From: an uncultured Clostridia bacterium
GTDB taxonomy: Bacteria > Bacillota > Clostridia > Christensenellales > Aristaeellaceae
Direction of reading: 5' to 3'
Length of the DNA: 7,974 bases
Assembly: GCA_946615495.1 (NCBI GenBank)
Contig: CAMOHY010000088.1
Location: forward strand, 1 to 7,974
Shown one piece after another: positions 1 to 7,913 of this stretch; within the stretch, counting starts at the first letter, position 1; each line of letters starts with the position of its first letter. The notes under the pieces were generated by a model that worked only from the letters and a program-made list of their open reading frames with translations, did not search any database and was not told the DNA's origin. Both the position numbers and the translations under genes were made by a program.

Positions 1-677
1 ACTCCGGCTGGTACCAGACCGCGTTCTTCTTCGGCGCCGGCTGCACCCTGACCTACGACACCGATGATACCGGCGCCATCGTGGGCATCAACTGCGACTA
101 CGCTTCCGAAAACGGCGTGAAGGCCCTGAAGGCCATGATCGAAACCGCCAAGAGCCCCGCTTTCGCCAATGGCTCCTCCGTCAGCGCCGCCACCAACATT
201 GGCGCCATCGTGGACGGCACCTGGGACGCCACTTCCGCTAAGGAAGCCTTCGGCGACAACTATGCCGCCACCAAGCTGCCCACCGTTGCCGGCTTCCAGC
301 TGGGCGGTTTCGGCGGTTTCAAAATGCTGGGCGTGAAGCCCCAGCGTGACGAAGCCAAGATGGAATGCTGCGACGCGCTGGCCTTCTTCCTCACCAGTGA
401 AGAAGTGCAGATTGCCCGTTACAACGCTGTGGGCTGGGGCCCCTCCAACCTGAACGCTCAGAAGAACGAAGCTGTGCAGGCTGACGAAGCCCTGTCCGCT
501 CTGGCCGCTCAGCTGGCCTTCGCCGTGCCTCAGGGCCAGTATCCCGGTGAATATTGGTCTCTGGCCACCGGCCTGGGCGACGACGTGCTGGCCGATAAGC
601 TGGACGACGCTGACGACGCTACCCTGCTGGCTACCCTGCAGCAGTTCCAGGATACCGCCGCTACCTACGTGAAATAA
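1..677 (+). CDS. malE: Maltose/maltodextrin-binding protein MalE, C-terminal part
   Basis: This is the extracellular substrate-binding subunit of a maltodextrin ABC importer, which in Gram-positive bacteria is usually a lipoprotein. The frame is open from the left edge (first full codon at 3) to TAA at 675-677, so about 224 C-terminal residues are visible; the signal peptide, lipobox and N-lobe are missing. Family-typical stretches include a GTWDAT segment, then an LPTV segment followed by GGFGGFKMLGV, then ALAFFLTSEEVQIARYN and GWGPSN. These resemble the second half of Firmicutes MalE-type solute-binding proteins (SBP_bac family). Codon use is strongly biased towards a few C- or G-ending codons and GCT, as expected for a highly expressed gene. 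It is followed by an intrinsic terminator and then malF. A GTG at 81 lies in frame but is internal to the open frame, so it is not the start. Binding to maltodextrin rather than another sugar is inferred from the neighbours. Confidence 0.93.
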   Translation, partial: SGWYQTAFFFGAGCTLTYDTDDTGAIVGINCDYASENGVKALKAMIETAKSPAFANGSSVSAATNIGAIVDGTWDATSAKEAFGDNYAATKLPTVAGFQLGGFGGFKMLGVKPQRDEAKMECCDALAFFLTSEEVQIARYNAVGWGPSNLNAQKNEAVQADEALSALAAQLAFAVPQGQYPGEYWSLATGLGDDVLADKLDDADDATLLATLQQFQDTAATYVK

Positions 678-688
678 TTGCTCGTTCA

Positions 689-722
689 GGGGCTGGGGGT
701 GAAATAGCCCCCAGCCCTTTTT
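689..722 (+). terminator. Intrinsic terminator between malE and malF
   Basis: A perfect 10-bp GC-rich stem (690-699 GGGCTGGGGG pairing with 708-717 CCCCCAGCCC) has an 8-nt loop and is followed by TTTTT at 718-722. It begins 12 nt after the malE stop. As no strong promoter is seen before malF, it probably acts as a partial terminator that lowers malFGK transcription relative to malE; that role is inference. Confidence 0.88.
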
Positions 723-774
723 GTGAACTTAAGCAAAAGAAACGCGTAGAATCGACGCAGGGAGGTGGGCGCGC

Positions 775-2271
775 ATGAATGACCTGGATTACTTGAAGCT
801 GACGGGCTTATCCAAGCTTGCATACAAATGCAGGCAGTTTTTCTGCGGCATTCCCAAAAAGCTTGCCGCGTTTTTCCTGGGCATCGGCCGTTTCCTGGTG
901 AAGCTGGTCATGGGCATCGGCTCGGAAATCAAGGACGTTGCCGCGACCTTTGCAAACGGTGATTGGAAAACCAAGCTGTCCTATCTGGTCATGGGCTTTG
1001 GCTCCGCCGCGCGGGGCCAGTGGGGAAGAGGGCTTTTGTTTTTCCTGTTCCAAACGGTGTTCAACGTGTACATGTTTATGCCCAACGCATCCTTTTCCGG
1101 CTGCTATTACCTGGGCAAGCTGAGCACTCTGGGCACCATTGAAACCTACCGGGAAGGCCGCAAAACGGTGTACGGCGATAATTCCTTCTTCATTCTGCTC
1201 TACGGCGTGCTGACCATTTTCTTCATTCTCGCCTTCATCTACACCTGGCGGATGAACGTAAAGCAGAACAAATTGAGCGAGCAGATTTTAAAGAGCGGAA
1301 AAAAGCTCAAGTCCACCAAGGATGATATCAAGTCCCTGGCGGATGAGCAGTTCCATAAAACGCTGCTGGCCCTGCCCACCCTGGGCGTTACCGTGTTCAC
1401 CATTCTGCCCATCATCTTCATGATCCTGGTGGCTTTCACCAATTTTGACGCCACCCATCAGCCGCCCAGCAAATTGTTTACCTGGGTCGGCTGGGACAAC
1501 TTCCGCCAGCTGCTGTCCTCCGACAGCGCGTCCTACGGCAACACCTTCGGCCAGGTGCTGCTTTGGACGCTGATTTGGGCCTTCTTCGCCACCTTCCTGA
1601 ACTATTTCCTGGGCATGCTGGTGGCTATCATGATTAACAAGAAGGGCATTAAGCTGAAGAAAATGTGGCGCACCATCCTGGTGATGACCATCGCCATTCC
1701 CCAGTTCGTGTCCCTGCTGTATGTGAGCAAAATGTTCGCCGCCGACGGCCTCATTAACACCTACCTGATGAAGTGGGGCTGGATTGCTTCGCCCATTCCC
1801 TTCTGGACCGACCCCGTCTGGGCGCGGGTGACGGTCATCGTTATCAACGTGTGGATCGGCATTCCTTACCTGATGCTGATCGCCACCGGTATTTTGATGA
1901 ACATTCCCGCCGACCTTTACGAAAGCGCCCGCATCGACGGAGCCAACGCCTTCCAGATGTACAAAAAGATCACGCTGCCCTACATGCTGTTTGTTACCGG
2001 GCCGTACCTGCTGACCTCGTTTACCGGCAACATCAACAACTTTAACGTGATTTTCCTTCTGTCCGGCGGCAAGCCCCTGTCGCTGGAGCTGTCCGGCAAC
2101 GCGGGCTATACCGATTTGCTGATTACCTGGCTGTATAAGATGACGGTATCGGATACCAACTACAAGCTGGCCGCCGTTATGGGCATTTTGGTGTTCCTGG
2201 TCTGCGCCGTCATCAACCTGGTTGTGTACAACATGATCCCGTCCGTCAAGAATGAGGAGGATTTCCAGTAA
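775..2271 (+). CDS. malF: Maltodextrin ABC transporter permease MalF
   Basis: This is one of the two membrane-spanning subunits that form the maltodextrin translocation channel. The start is ATG 775, preceded by GGGAGG at 760-765 with good spacing. The product has 498 residues. An N-terminal cytoplasmic or amphipathic region (about 1-80) is followed by hydrophobic segments near 86-102, 138-157, 198-221, 260-287, 300-320, 350-372, 403-417 and 465-487, by eye. The BPD_transp_1 EAA loop lies near 382-402 (ESARIDGANAFQMYKKITLP), which is where the ATPase docks. Length is close to the 514 residues of E. coli MalF, but the large P2 extracytoplasmic insertion is absent. Instead there is an N-terminal extension and a charged linker (158-195) between the second and third hydrophobic segments, as in Firmicutes MalF. 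The stop overlaps the malG start by one base (TAATG), implying translational coupling. Confidence 0.95.
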   Translation: MNDLDYLKLTGLSKLAYKCRQFFCGIPKKLAAFFLGIGRFLVKLVMGIGSEIKDVAATFANGDWKTKLSYLVMGFGSAARGQWGRGLLFFLFQTVFNVYMFMPNASFSGCYYLGKLSTLGTIETYREGRKTVYGDNSFFILLYGVLTIFFILAFIYTWRMNVKQNKLSEQILKSGKKLKSTKDDIKSLADEQFHKTLLALPTLGVTVFTILPIIFMILVAFTNFDATHQPPSKLFTWVGWDNFRQLLSSDSASYGNTFGQVLLWTLIWAFFATFLNYFLGMLVAIMINKKGIKLKKMWRTILVMTIAIPQFVSLLYVSKMFAADGLINTYLMKWGWIASPIPFWTDPVWARVTVIVINVWIGIPYLMLIATGILMNIPADLYESARIDGANAFQMYKKITLPYMLFVTGPYLLTSFTGNINNFNVIFLLSGGKPLSLELSGNAGYTDLLITWLYKMTVSDTNYKLAAVMGILVFLVCAVINLVVYNMIPSVKNEEDFQ

Positions 2272-3218
2272 TGAGTAAAAAGAATGAAGTACCGGAAGTC
2301 GATATCGTCATCGATCACGAGGCGGGCGTTATCCGGGAAGTAAAGCAGCCGGGCCTCCGCTCCAAATCCGGGCATGAAAGAAGGGTGAACGGCGGCATTT
2401 ACACCGTCCTGGTCATCATGTCCATTATCTGGCTGGCCCCCTTCGTGTTTCTGGTGTTCCAATCCTTCCGCTCCTACATCACCGAAAGCGGCGGCATGGT
2501 GGCCTACCTGCTGCCCAAGCAGTGGTCGCTGGACAATTACATTTGGCTTTTGACCGATGAAAAGAGCCATTTCCTCCAATGGTACGGCAACACGCTCATC
2601 ATCGCCCTGTTCTGCGCGGTGATTCAGACGCTGATGGTGCTGTCCGTTTCCTACACGCTCAGCCGTCTGCGCTTTAAGGGCAGGAAGCTGATTATGAATG
2701 TGGTGCTGGTGCTGGGCATGTTCCCCGGCTTCCTGACCATGATTACCCTCTACTTCCTGCTCAAGCAGCTGGGCCTGACCCAGCAGGGCGCTATTCCCGG
2801 CCTGATCCTCATTTACTGCGCCTCCTCCGGCATGGGCTATTACATTTCCAAGGGCTTCTTCGACACCATTCCCAAGTCCCTGGATGAAAGCGCACGCATC
2901 GACGGCGCCACCCGCGCCCAGGTGTTTATGAAGATCATTATGCCGCTGGCCAAGCCCATCGTGATCTACACCATTCTGATGGCGTTTATGGCTCCCTGGG
3001 GCGATTACGTGTTCGCGTCCTACGTGGCCTTCGGCTCCGAGCCCAATTACAACGTAGCCGTCGGGCTTTACCGCTGGGTCAACGTGAACGACTATCAGGG
3101 CTTCTTCACCCGGTTCTGCGCCGGCGGCGTGCTGGTGGCCGTGCCCATCACCGCCCTGTTCCTGGCGCTGCAGAAGTACTACGTGGAGGGCGTGACCGGC
3201 GGCGCCGTGAAAGGTTAA
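2271..3218 (+). CDS. malG: Maltodextrin ABC transporter permease MalG
   Basis: This is the second channel subunit and would pair with MalF in the membrane. ATG 2271 shares its A with the malF stop; GAGGAGG at 2254-2260 lies inside the end of malF and sits 10 nt upstream. The 315-residue product has a charged cytoplasmic N-terminus of about 40 residues. Hydrophobic segments lie near 43-64, 106-128, 140-163, 172-192, 227-243 and 281-300. The EAA loop is at about 205-225 (DESARIDGATRAQVFMKIIM). The C-terminus (QKYYVEGVTGGAVKG) is the characteristic MalG tail; in the E. coli transporter the MalG tail reaches into the MalK Q-loop region. The length is somewhat greater than E. coli MalG (296), mostly in the N-terminal extension. 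It lies 17 nt upstream of malK. Confidence 0.96.
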   Translation: MSKKNEVPEVDIVIDHEAGVIREVKQPGLRSKSGHERRVNGGIYTVLVIMSIIWLAPFVFLVFQSFRSYITESGGMVAYLLPKQWSLDNYIWLLTDEKSHFLQWYGNTLIIALFCAVIQTLMVLSVSYTLSRLRFKGRKLIMNVVLVLGMFPGFLTMITLYFLLKQLGLTQQGAIPGLILIYCASSGMGYYISKGFFDTIPKSLDESARIDGATRAQVFMKIIMPLAKPIVIYTILMAFMAPWGDYVFASYVAFGSEPNYNVAVGLYRWVNVNDYQGFFTRFCAGGVLVAVPITALFLALQKYYVEGVTGGAVKG

Positions 3219-3235
3219 TAAGGAGGAATGCAGCA

Positions 3236-4360
<1,125 letters not shown>

Positions 4361-4371
4361 TAAATAATTTT

Positions 4372-4411
4372 CCAGCCCAGGCCGCCGGGCGCTTTCCGGC
4401 GGCCCGGCTGG
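4372..4411 (+). other. Strong hairpin without T-tract between malK and the amylase gene
   Basis: Outer arms 4372-4377 (CCAGCC) and 4406-4411 (GGCTGG) pair over 6 bp. Inner arms 4380-4388 (GGCCGCCGG) and 4396-4404 (CCGGCGGCC) pair over 9 bp, with a 7-nt loop. The arms are separated by a small internal loop (CA opposite C). No T run follows, so it is not a canonical terminator; RNA stabilisation, processing or partial pausing are possible. It lies 11 nt after the malK stop and ends before the amylase ribosome binding site. Confidence 0.7.
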
Positions 4412-4434
4412 AGGGCTGCGGGGAGGAGCGGCGG

Positions 4435-5967
4435 ATGAAGATGAAAAGGAAATGCGCAAATACCTTTTTCAAGCGCTTGCTTTGCTTTTTGCTCACCTGC
4501 GTGGCGCTGCTTGCCAGCGCTGTCGCGGCCCAGGCGGAAGGCGGCGCGGTGTATGAAATCTTCGTGGGCTCCTTCGCCGACAGCAACGGCGACGGCGTAG
4601 GGGACCTGAAGGGCATTGAAGACAAGCTAAGCTATATTGCCAGTTTGAACGTGGACTACATTTGGCTCACCCCCATTCATCCTTCGCCCAGCTACCATCA
4701 TTACGATGTGCTGGACTATTACGCCGTTGCCCCGGAATTTGGCACCTTGGCGGATTTTGATTCCCTTGTGTCCGCCTGCGCGGACAGAGGCATCGGCATT
4801 ATCCTGGACCTGGTGGTAAACCACACCAGCTCCCAGCATCCCTGGTTTTTGCAGGCCTGCGAGGATGTAAAAGCGGGCCGGGAAGACAGCCTGAAGGATT
4901 ACTTCAATTTTTCCCAGGGCAGCGGCCAGCACTTGGTTCCCGGCAGCCAGGATTGGTATTATGAAGGGGCTTTCGGCGGCCATATGCCCGATTTGAACCT
5001 GGACTGCGCGGACGTAAAGCAGGAAATTGCAAGCATCATCGCCTTCTGGCAGGACCATGGGGTAAAGGGCTTCCGCCTGGACGCCACCACCAGCTACTAT
5101 TCCGGCGACACGGAACGGAACGCCGGATTTCTCCGGTTCATCACGGAAACGGCTAAGGCGGGAGACCCCGGCTGCTATGTGGTGGGAGAAGCCTGGGCCA
5201 ACGGCAACACCGTGCTTTCTCTGTACGCCAGCGGGATTGACAGCCTGTTCAATTTCCCCGCCGCCGACGCGGAGGGCACCTTCATCAAGGCCGCCCTGAA
5301 GGGCACCGGCGAAAAGGCCGCTCAAAGCCTGGCCTCCTGGAATGAAAGGGTGAAGGCCGCTTCCCCCTCCTCCCTGGACGCGCCGTTTTTGAGCAATCAC
5401 GACATCGCCCGCTCCCGCGGCATGCTCCGGTCCGACCTAAAGAAAATGAAGGCCGCGGCCATGCTGTATTTGCTCATGCCGGGCCGGCCCTTCATCTACT
5501 ACGGCGAAGAAATCGGCATGAGCGGCTCCGGCAGGGACGAAAACAAGCGCCTGCCCATGCTTTGGAGCGCGGAGGGGGACGCTTATTCCTGCCTTCCGCC
5601 TCCGGATGCGGACCAGGAGCAGCGCTTGACCGAGGGGGTGGACGCGCAGGCGGCGGACGGAGAAAGCCTGCTGTCCATGTACCGGCGCCTGACGGCTCTT
5701 CGCGCTTTGGCGCCTGAGCTGGAGCGCGGCGTCATGACCGCCCTGCCAACGGGGGAAGCTTCCCTGTGCGCCTTTACGGTAACGGACGGGACCACGGTGG
5801 CGGTGATCGTCAATACGTCGTCCAAGCAGGACGCGGCCATCGATCTTGGCGCGCTGGGCCTGGAGAAATGCGAATTGGTTGGCTGCGCGGGCACGGATGC
5901 CGGATACATTGCCCAAAACGCGGCGCTGCCCCCGGTTTCCTGCGTTGTGCTGCGTTTTCCCCAGTAA
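4435..5967 (+). CDS. Secreted GH13 alpha-amylase family glycoside hydrolase
   Basis: This enzyme would hydrolyse alpha-glucosidic bonds in starch or maltodextrin outside the cell. ATG 4435 follows GGGGAGGAG at 4420-4428; a second in-frame ATG lies at 4441. The 510 residues begin with a Sec signal peptide: a basic start (MKMKRK), a hydrophobic core at about 15-31, and an AQA cleavage site near 32-34. GH13 landmarks are all present: the Ca-binding-type loop DSNGDGVGDLKG (49-60), region I DLVVNH (125-130), region V MPDLN (184-188), region II GFRLDA with nucleophile Asp216, region III GEAW with acid/base Glu252, and region IV SNHD with Asp323. A small beta C-terminal domain follows from about 430. 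No starch-binding module, S-layer repeat or sorting signal is seen, so it is probably released or loosely attached. The Cys22 context (LLTC) is a poor lipobox. The exact subfamily and product range cannot be told by eye. Confidence 0.93.
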   Translation: MKMKRKCANTFFKRLLCFLLTCVALLASAVAAQAEGGAVYEIFVGSFADSNGDGVGDLKGIEDKLSYIASLNVDYIWLTPIHPSPSYHHYDVLDYYAVAPEFGTLADFDSLVSACADRGIGIILDLVVNHTSSQHPWFLQACEDVKAGREDSLKDYFNFSQGSGQHLVPGSQDWYYEGAFGGHMPDLNLDCADVKQEIASIIAFWQDHGVKGFRLDATTSYYSGDTERNAGFLRFITETAKAGDPGCYVVGEAWANGNTVLSLYASGIDSLFNFPAADAEGTFIKAALKGTGEKAAQSLASWNERVKAASPSSLDAPFLSNHDIARSRGMLRSDLKKMKAAAMLYLLMPGRPFIYYGEEIGMSGSGRDENKRLPMLWSAEGDAYSCLPPPDADQEQRLTEGVDAQAADGESLLSMYRRLTALRALAPELERGVMTALPTGEASLCAFTVTDGTTVAVIVNTSSKQDAAIDLGALGLEKCELVGCAGTDAGYIAQNAALPPVSCVVLRFPQ

Positions 5968-6007
5968 CAAAAGCATAAACCCTATTTCACATATGAGAGG
6001 TTGTTGA

Positions 6008-7489
6008 TTGACTATGCGGCAAAGCGGTATCCTCATGCACATTTCCTCTCTTCCTGGCCCGGACGGCATCGGCAGCCTGGGCAAGGAAGCCTATGAATTT
6101 GCGGATTTTCTGCACGCCTCCGGCATGAGCATTTGGCAGGTGCTGCCCATGGGCCCCACGGGCTACGGCGAATCGCCCTATCAAAGTCCCAGCACGTTCG
6201 CGGGCAATCCCATGCTGATTTCGCTGGATAAGCTGGCGGAGGAAGGCTGGCTTGATTTGGAGGGGGAAGAACGGTTCGTTCCCGAAAATCCTGAACAGGT
6301 GGATTACGCCGGCGCCCAGAAGCAGAAAATGCAGCTGCTGCGCAAGGCCTTTGCCCAGTCTGAACGGAAACTGAAAAAGGCCATCGCCCAGTTCCGGGAA
6401 GAAAACGATTGGGTGTATGATTTTGCGCTGTTCACGGCCATCAAGGACCATTTCGGCGGCGTCATGTGGACCAAGTGGCCCGATGAGGGCGCCAGGATGC
6501 GGGAGGAAGCGGCGCTTAAAAAGTACGAAAAAAAGCTGGATAAGGAAATCCGCTTCCATCTGTGGTGTCAGTATGTGTTCGCCCGGCAGTGGCAGGCGCT
6601 GAAAACGTATGTGAACGGCCTGGGCATCAAGCTGTTTGGCGATATTCCCATTTACGTGGCGGAGGACAGCGCCGACACCTGGACCAAGCCCGAAGTGTTC
6701 CAGCTGGATAAGGACCGGGTGCCCCGGCGGGTGGCGGGCGTGCCGCCGGATTATTTCTCCGAAAACGGCCAGCTTTGGGGCAATCCGCTGTACCGGTGGT
6801 CCTATCTGAAGCAGAAGGGGTACGATTGGTGGGTGCGCCGCCTGGGCCATATGGGCAAAATGTATGATATCATCCGCGTGGACCACTTCATCGGCTTTGC
6901 CAATTACTATTCCATTCCCCACGGCGCGCCCAACGCCAAAACGGGCCGCTGGGTTATCGGCCCCGGCGAAGAGCTGTTCAAAACGCTGAATAAAAAGCTG
7001 CCAGGCCTGGATATCGTGGCCGAGGATCTGGGCGTGGTGAACGACCGGGTGCGGGAATTGATCGCCTTTACCGGTTATCCCGGCATGAAGGTGCTCTCCT
7101 TCGCCTTCGGCGCGGACGATTCCAACATTCACCTGCCGGAAAACATTCCGGAAAATACGGCCTATTATACCGGCACCCACGATAACGTGACGGCCCTGTC
7201 GCGGGTCAAGAGCGCCACCAAGGCGGAGCTGAGCAGCGCCAAGGAGATAGCGGGCTTTGAAAAGCTGAAGGACGCGCCCTGGGCCTTTATCCGCACCGTG
7301 TTTGAAAGCAAGGCGCGCATCGCCATGGCGCCCATGCAGGATGTGCTGGGCTTGGACGATTGGGCTACCATGAACCGGCCCGGCACCGTGGGCGGCAACT
7401 GGCTTTGGCGCATGAAGGCGGGCGCGGCCACGCCTGAAATCGCCAAGAAGCTCAAGAAGCTGAACAAGGAATGCAAGCGCGGCGAATAA
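6008..7489 (+). CDS. malQ: 4-alpha-glucanotransferase (amylomaltase, GH77)
   Basis: This cytoplasmic enzyme transfers glucan chains between maltodextrins and releases glucose. It has no signal peptide and is 493 residues in the TTG-started form, the usual length of the short bacterial type. Motifs in order: GYGESPYQSPSTFAGNP (52-68), GDIPIYVAEDSADTW (211-225), DYFSENGQLWGNPLYRW (248-264), RVDHF with nucleophile Asp292, AEDLG with acid/base Glu339, and GTHDN with Asp392. Start choice: GAGAGG at 5995-6000 is 7 nt from TTG 6008 but 13 nt from ATG 6014, so TTG is favoured; the protein differs by only two residues. After HDN the sequence reads VTALSRV, whereas many family members have an Asp-Thr pair and a Trp there. 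It lies 40 nt behind the amylase gene with no terminator between, so it is probably in the same operon. Confidence 0.95.
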   Translation: MTMRQSGILMHISSLPGPDGIGSLGKEAYEFADFLHASGMSIWQVLPMGPTGYGESPYQSPSTFAGNPMLISLDKLAEEGWLDLEGEERFVPENPEQVDYAGAQKQKMQLLRKAFAQSERKLKKAIAQFREENDWVYDFALFTAIKDHFGGVMWTKWPDEGARMREEAALKKYEKKLDKEIRFHLWCQYVFARQWQALKTYVNGLGIKLFGDIPIYVAEDSADTWTKPEVFQLDKDRVPRRVAGVPPDYFSENGQLWGNPLYRWSYLKQKGYDWWVRRLGHMGKMYDIIRVDHFIGFANYYSIPHGAPNAKTGRWVIGPGEELFKTLNKKLPGLDIVAEDLGVVNDRVRELIAFTGYPGMKVLSFAFGADDSNIHLPENIPENTAYYTGTHDNVTALSRVKSATKAELSSAKEIAGFEKLKDAPWAFIRTVFESKARIAMAPMQDVLGLDDWATMNRPGTVGGNWLWRMKAGAATPEIAKKLKKLNKECKRGE

Positions 7490-7518
7490 GGCCAGGGGCA
7501 GAATTTCTGCCGGATGGA

Positions 7519-7547
7519 TTGACTTACGTGGCCGCCTGTGCTACAAT
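7519..7547 (+). promoter_or_regulatory. Sigma-A type promoter with extended -10, upstream of scfA
   Basis: TTGACT (7519-7524) and TACAAT (7542-7547) are each 5 of 6 matches to consensus, with an exact 17-bp spacer. TG at 7539-7540, one base before the -10, makes it an extended -10. The predicted transcription start is about 7554, leaving a short leader of some 30 nt before scfA. This is the best promoter in the window and indicates transcription independent of malQ. Confidence 0.86.
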
Positions 7548-7569
7548 AAATTGAAACCGTACTGAAATT

Positions 7570-7576
7570 GGGAGGA
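7570..7576 (+). promoter_or_regulatory. Ribosome binding site of scfA
   Basis: GGGAGGA is centred in a typical position, 7 nt before ATG 7584. It fixes the start of a gene too short to be called on length alone. Confidence 0.85.
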
Positions 7577-7583
7577 TAAAACC

Positions 7584-7742
7584 ATGAAACACATTCAGAC
7601 CCTGACCACCACCAAGCTTTGCGAAAGCGCCAAGAACGGCGGCTGCGGCGAATGCCAGACCTCTTGCCAGTCCGCTTGCAAGACCAGCTGCGGCATTGCC
7701 AACCAGCAGTGCGAAAACAAGGCCCGGAAGGAAAGCAAGTAA
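7584..7742 (+). CDS. scfA: SCIFF (six-cysteines-in-forty-five) ranthipeptide precursor
   Basis: This 52-residue peptide matches the SCIFF family in start (MKHIQTL), core (CGECQTSCQSACKTSC) and tail (ANQQCE). Core cysteines are Cys21, 24, 28, 32, 36 and 43. In the family, a radical SAM enzyme with a SPASM-type domain (ScfB/CteB/Tte1186 type) links a Cys sulfur to a Thr side chain; the biological role of the product is unknown. SCIFF is near-universal in Clostridia, often beside its maturase gene, which is not visible here. Two oddities: residue 37, after the fifth core Cys, is Gly, whereas the family usually has Thr there and, as I recall, that Thr is the crosslink acceptor in the C. thermocellum peptide; and Cys13 is a seventh cysteine outside the core. 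A good ribosome binding site and its own promoter precede it; TAA is at 7740-7742. Confidence 0.93.
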   Translation: MKHIQTLTTTKLCESAKNGGCGECQTSCQSACKTSCGIANQQCENKARKESK

Positions 7743-7757
7743 GCTTGCTCTATGCCC

Positions 7758-7780
7758 AATGCCGCCCCCTGGGCGGCATT
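7758..7780. repeat. Hairpin 1 of the post-scfA array
   Basis: AATGCCGCC (7758-7766) pairs perfectly with GGCGGCATT (7772-7780), 9 bp, with one further C-G pair possible. It starts 15 nt after the scfA stop. What follows is CTGAGC, not a T run, so it is a poor terminator but could protect the scfA mRNA 3' end. Confidence 0.75.
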
Positions 7781-7782
7781 CT

Positions 7783-7805
7783 GAGCATCGACCATGTCGA
7801 TGCTC
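7783..7805. repeat. Hairpin 2 of the post-scfA array
   Basis: GAGCATCGA (7783-7791) pairs perfectly with TCGATGCTC (7797-7805), 9 bp around CCATG. It is separated from hairpin 1 by only two bases. Confidence 0.75.
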
Positions 7806-7806
7806 T

Positions 7807-7840
7807 CCATCGAAAGCCAGCTGAAGCGGCTTTTCGATGG
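7807..7840. repeat. Hairpin 3 of the post-scfA array
   Basis: CCATCGAAAGCC (7807-7818) pairs with GGCTTTTCGATGG (7828-7840), 12 bp with a single extra T bulged in the right arm and a 9-nt loop. It begins one base after hairpin 2 ends. Confidence 0.73.
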
Positions 7841-7844
7841 GGAC

Positions 7845-7913
7845 ATCAATTTGCTGTAAAATGGCATTTTCAAGGAGCCTGTGAAAATGCTCATTTTACG
7901 GCCGCAAATTGAT
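7845..7913. repeat. Hairpin 4, a 69-nt long imperfect inverted repeat
   Basis: Outer arms ATCAATTTGC (7845-7854) and GCAAATTGAT (7904-7913) pair over 10 bp. After a small internal loop (T opposite GGCC), GTAAAATG plus GCATTTTCA (about 7855-7872) pair with TGAAAATGC and CATTTTAC (7882-7899), 17 bp with one bulged T at 7891. The total is 27 bp with a 9-nt loop, and the arms are AT-rich compared with the neighbouring genes. AAGGAG (7872-7877) lies at the loop and an ATG follows at 7887. Confidence 0.78.

Noticed and set aside
721..752. Promoter for malF (TTGTGA and TAGAAT)
   Set aside because: The -10 is fair, but the spacer would be 20 bp and no -35 match exists at 17 bp.
723..774. CcpA or LacI-type operator in the malE-malF gap
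   Set aside because: AAACGCG-like bases occur but there is no palindrome fitting a cre or MalR-type site.
4627..5400. Open frame on the - strand opposite the amylase gene
   Set aside because: Antisense shadow of the GH13 coding region, with no domain of its own.
5987..7180. Long open frame on the - strand opposite malQ
   Set aside because: Antisense shadow of malQ, which carries all GH77 catalytic motifs; the shadow has no recognisable motif.
7497..7511. Hairpin GGCAGA/TCTGCC after malQ as a terminator
   Set aside because: Only 6 bp with a 3-nt loop and no T run follows, so termination is not supported.
7794..7859. 21-codon + strand frame after scfA (starts MSMLSIESQLKRL)
   Set aside because: The composition is plausible but there is no ribosome binding site and it lies within hairpins 2, 3 and 4; chance is the simpler explanation.
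7595..7894. 99-codon frame on the - strand across scfA and the hairpin region
   Set aside because: It covers almost all of scfA, whose SCIFF identity, ribosome site and promoter are clear. The part over the hairpins has no family signature.
7619..7912. 97-codon + strand frame overlapping scfA
   Set aside because: It is out of frame with scfA, has no ribosome binding site, and shows a composition typical of a shifted frame.
7845..7913. Integron attC site or CRISPR repeat
   Set aside because: The hairpin lacks the conserved attC end motifs, and there is no repeat-spacer periodicity.
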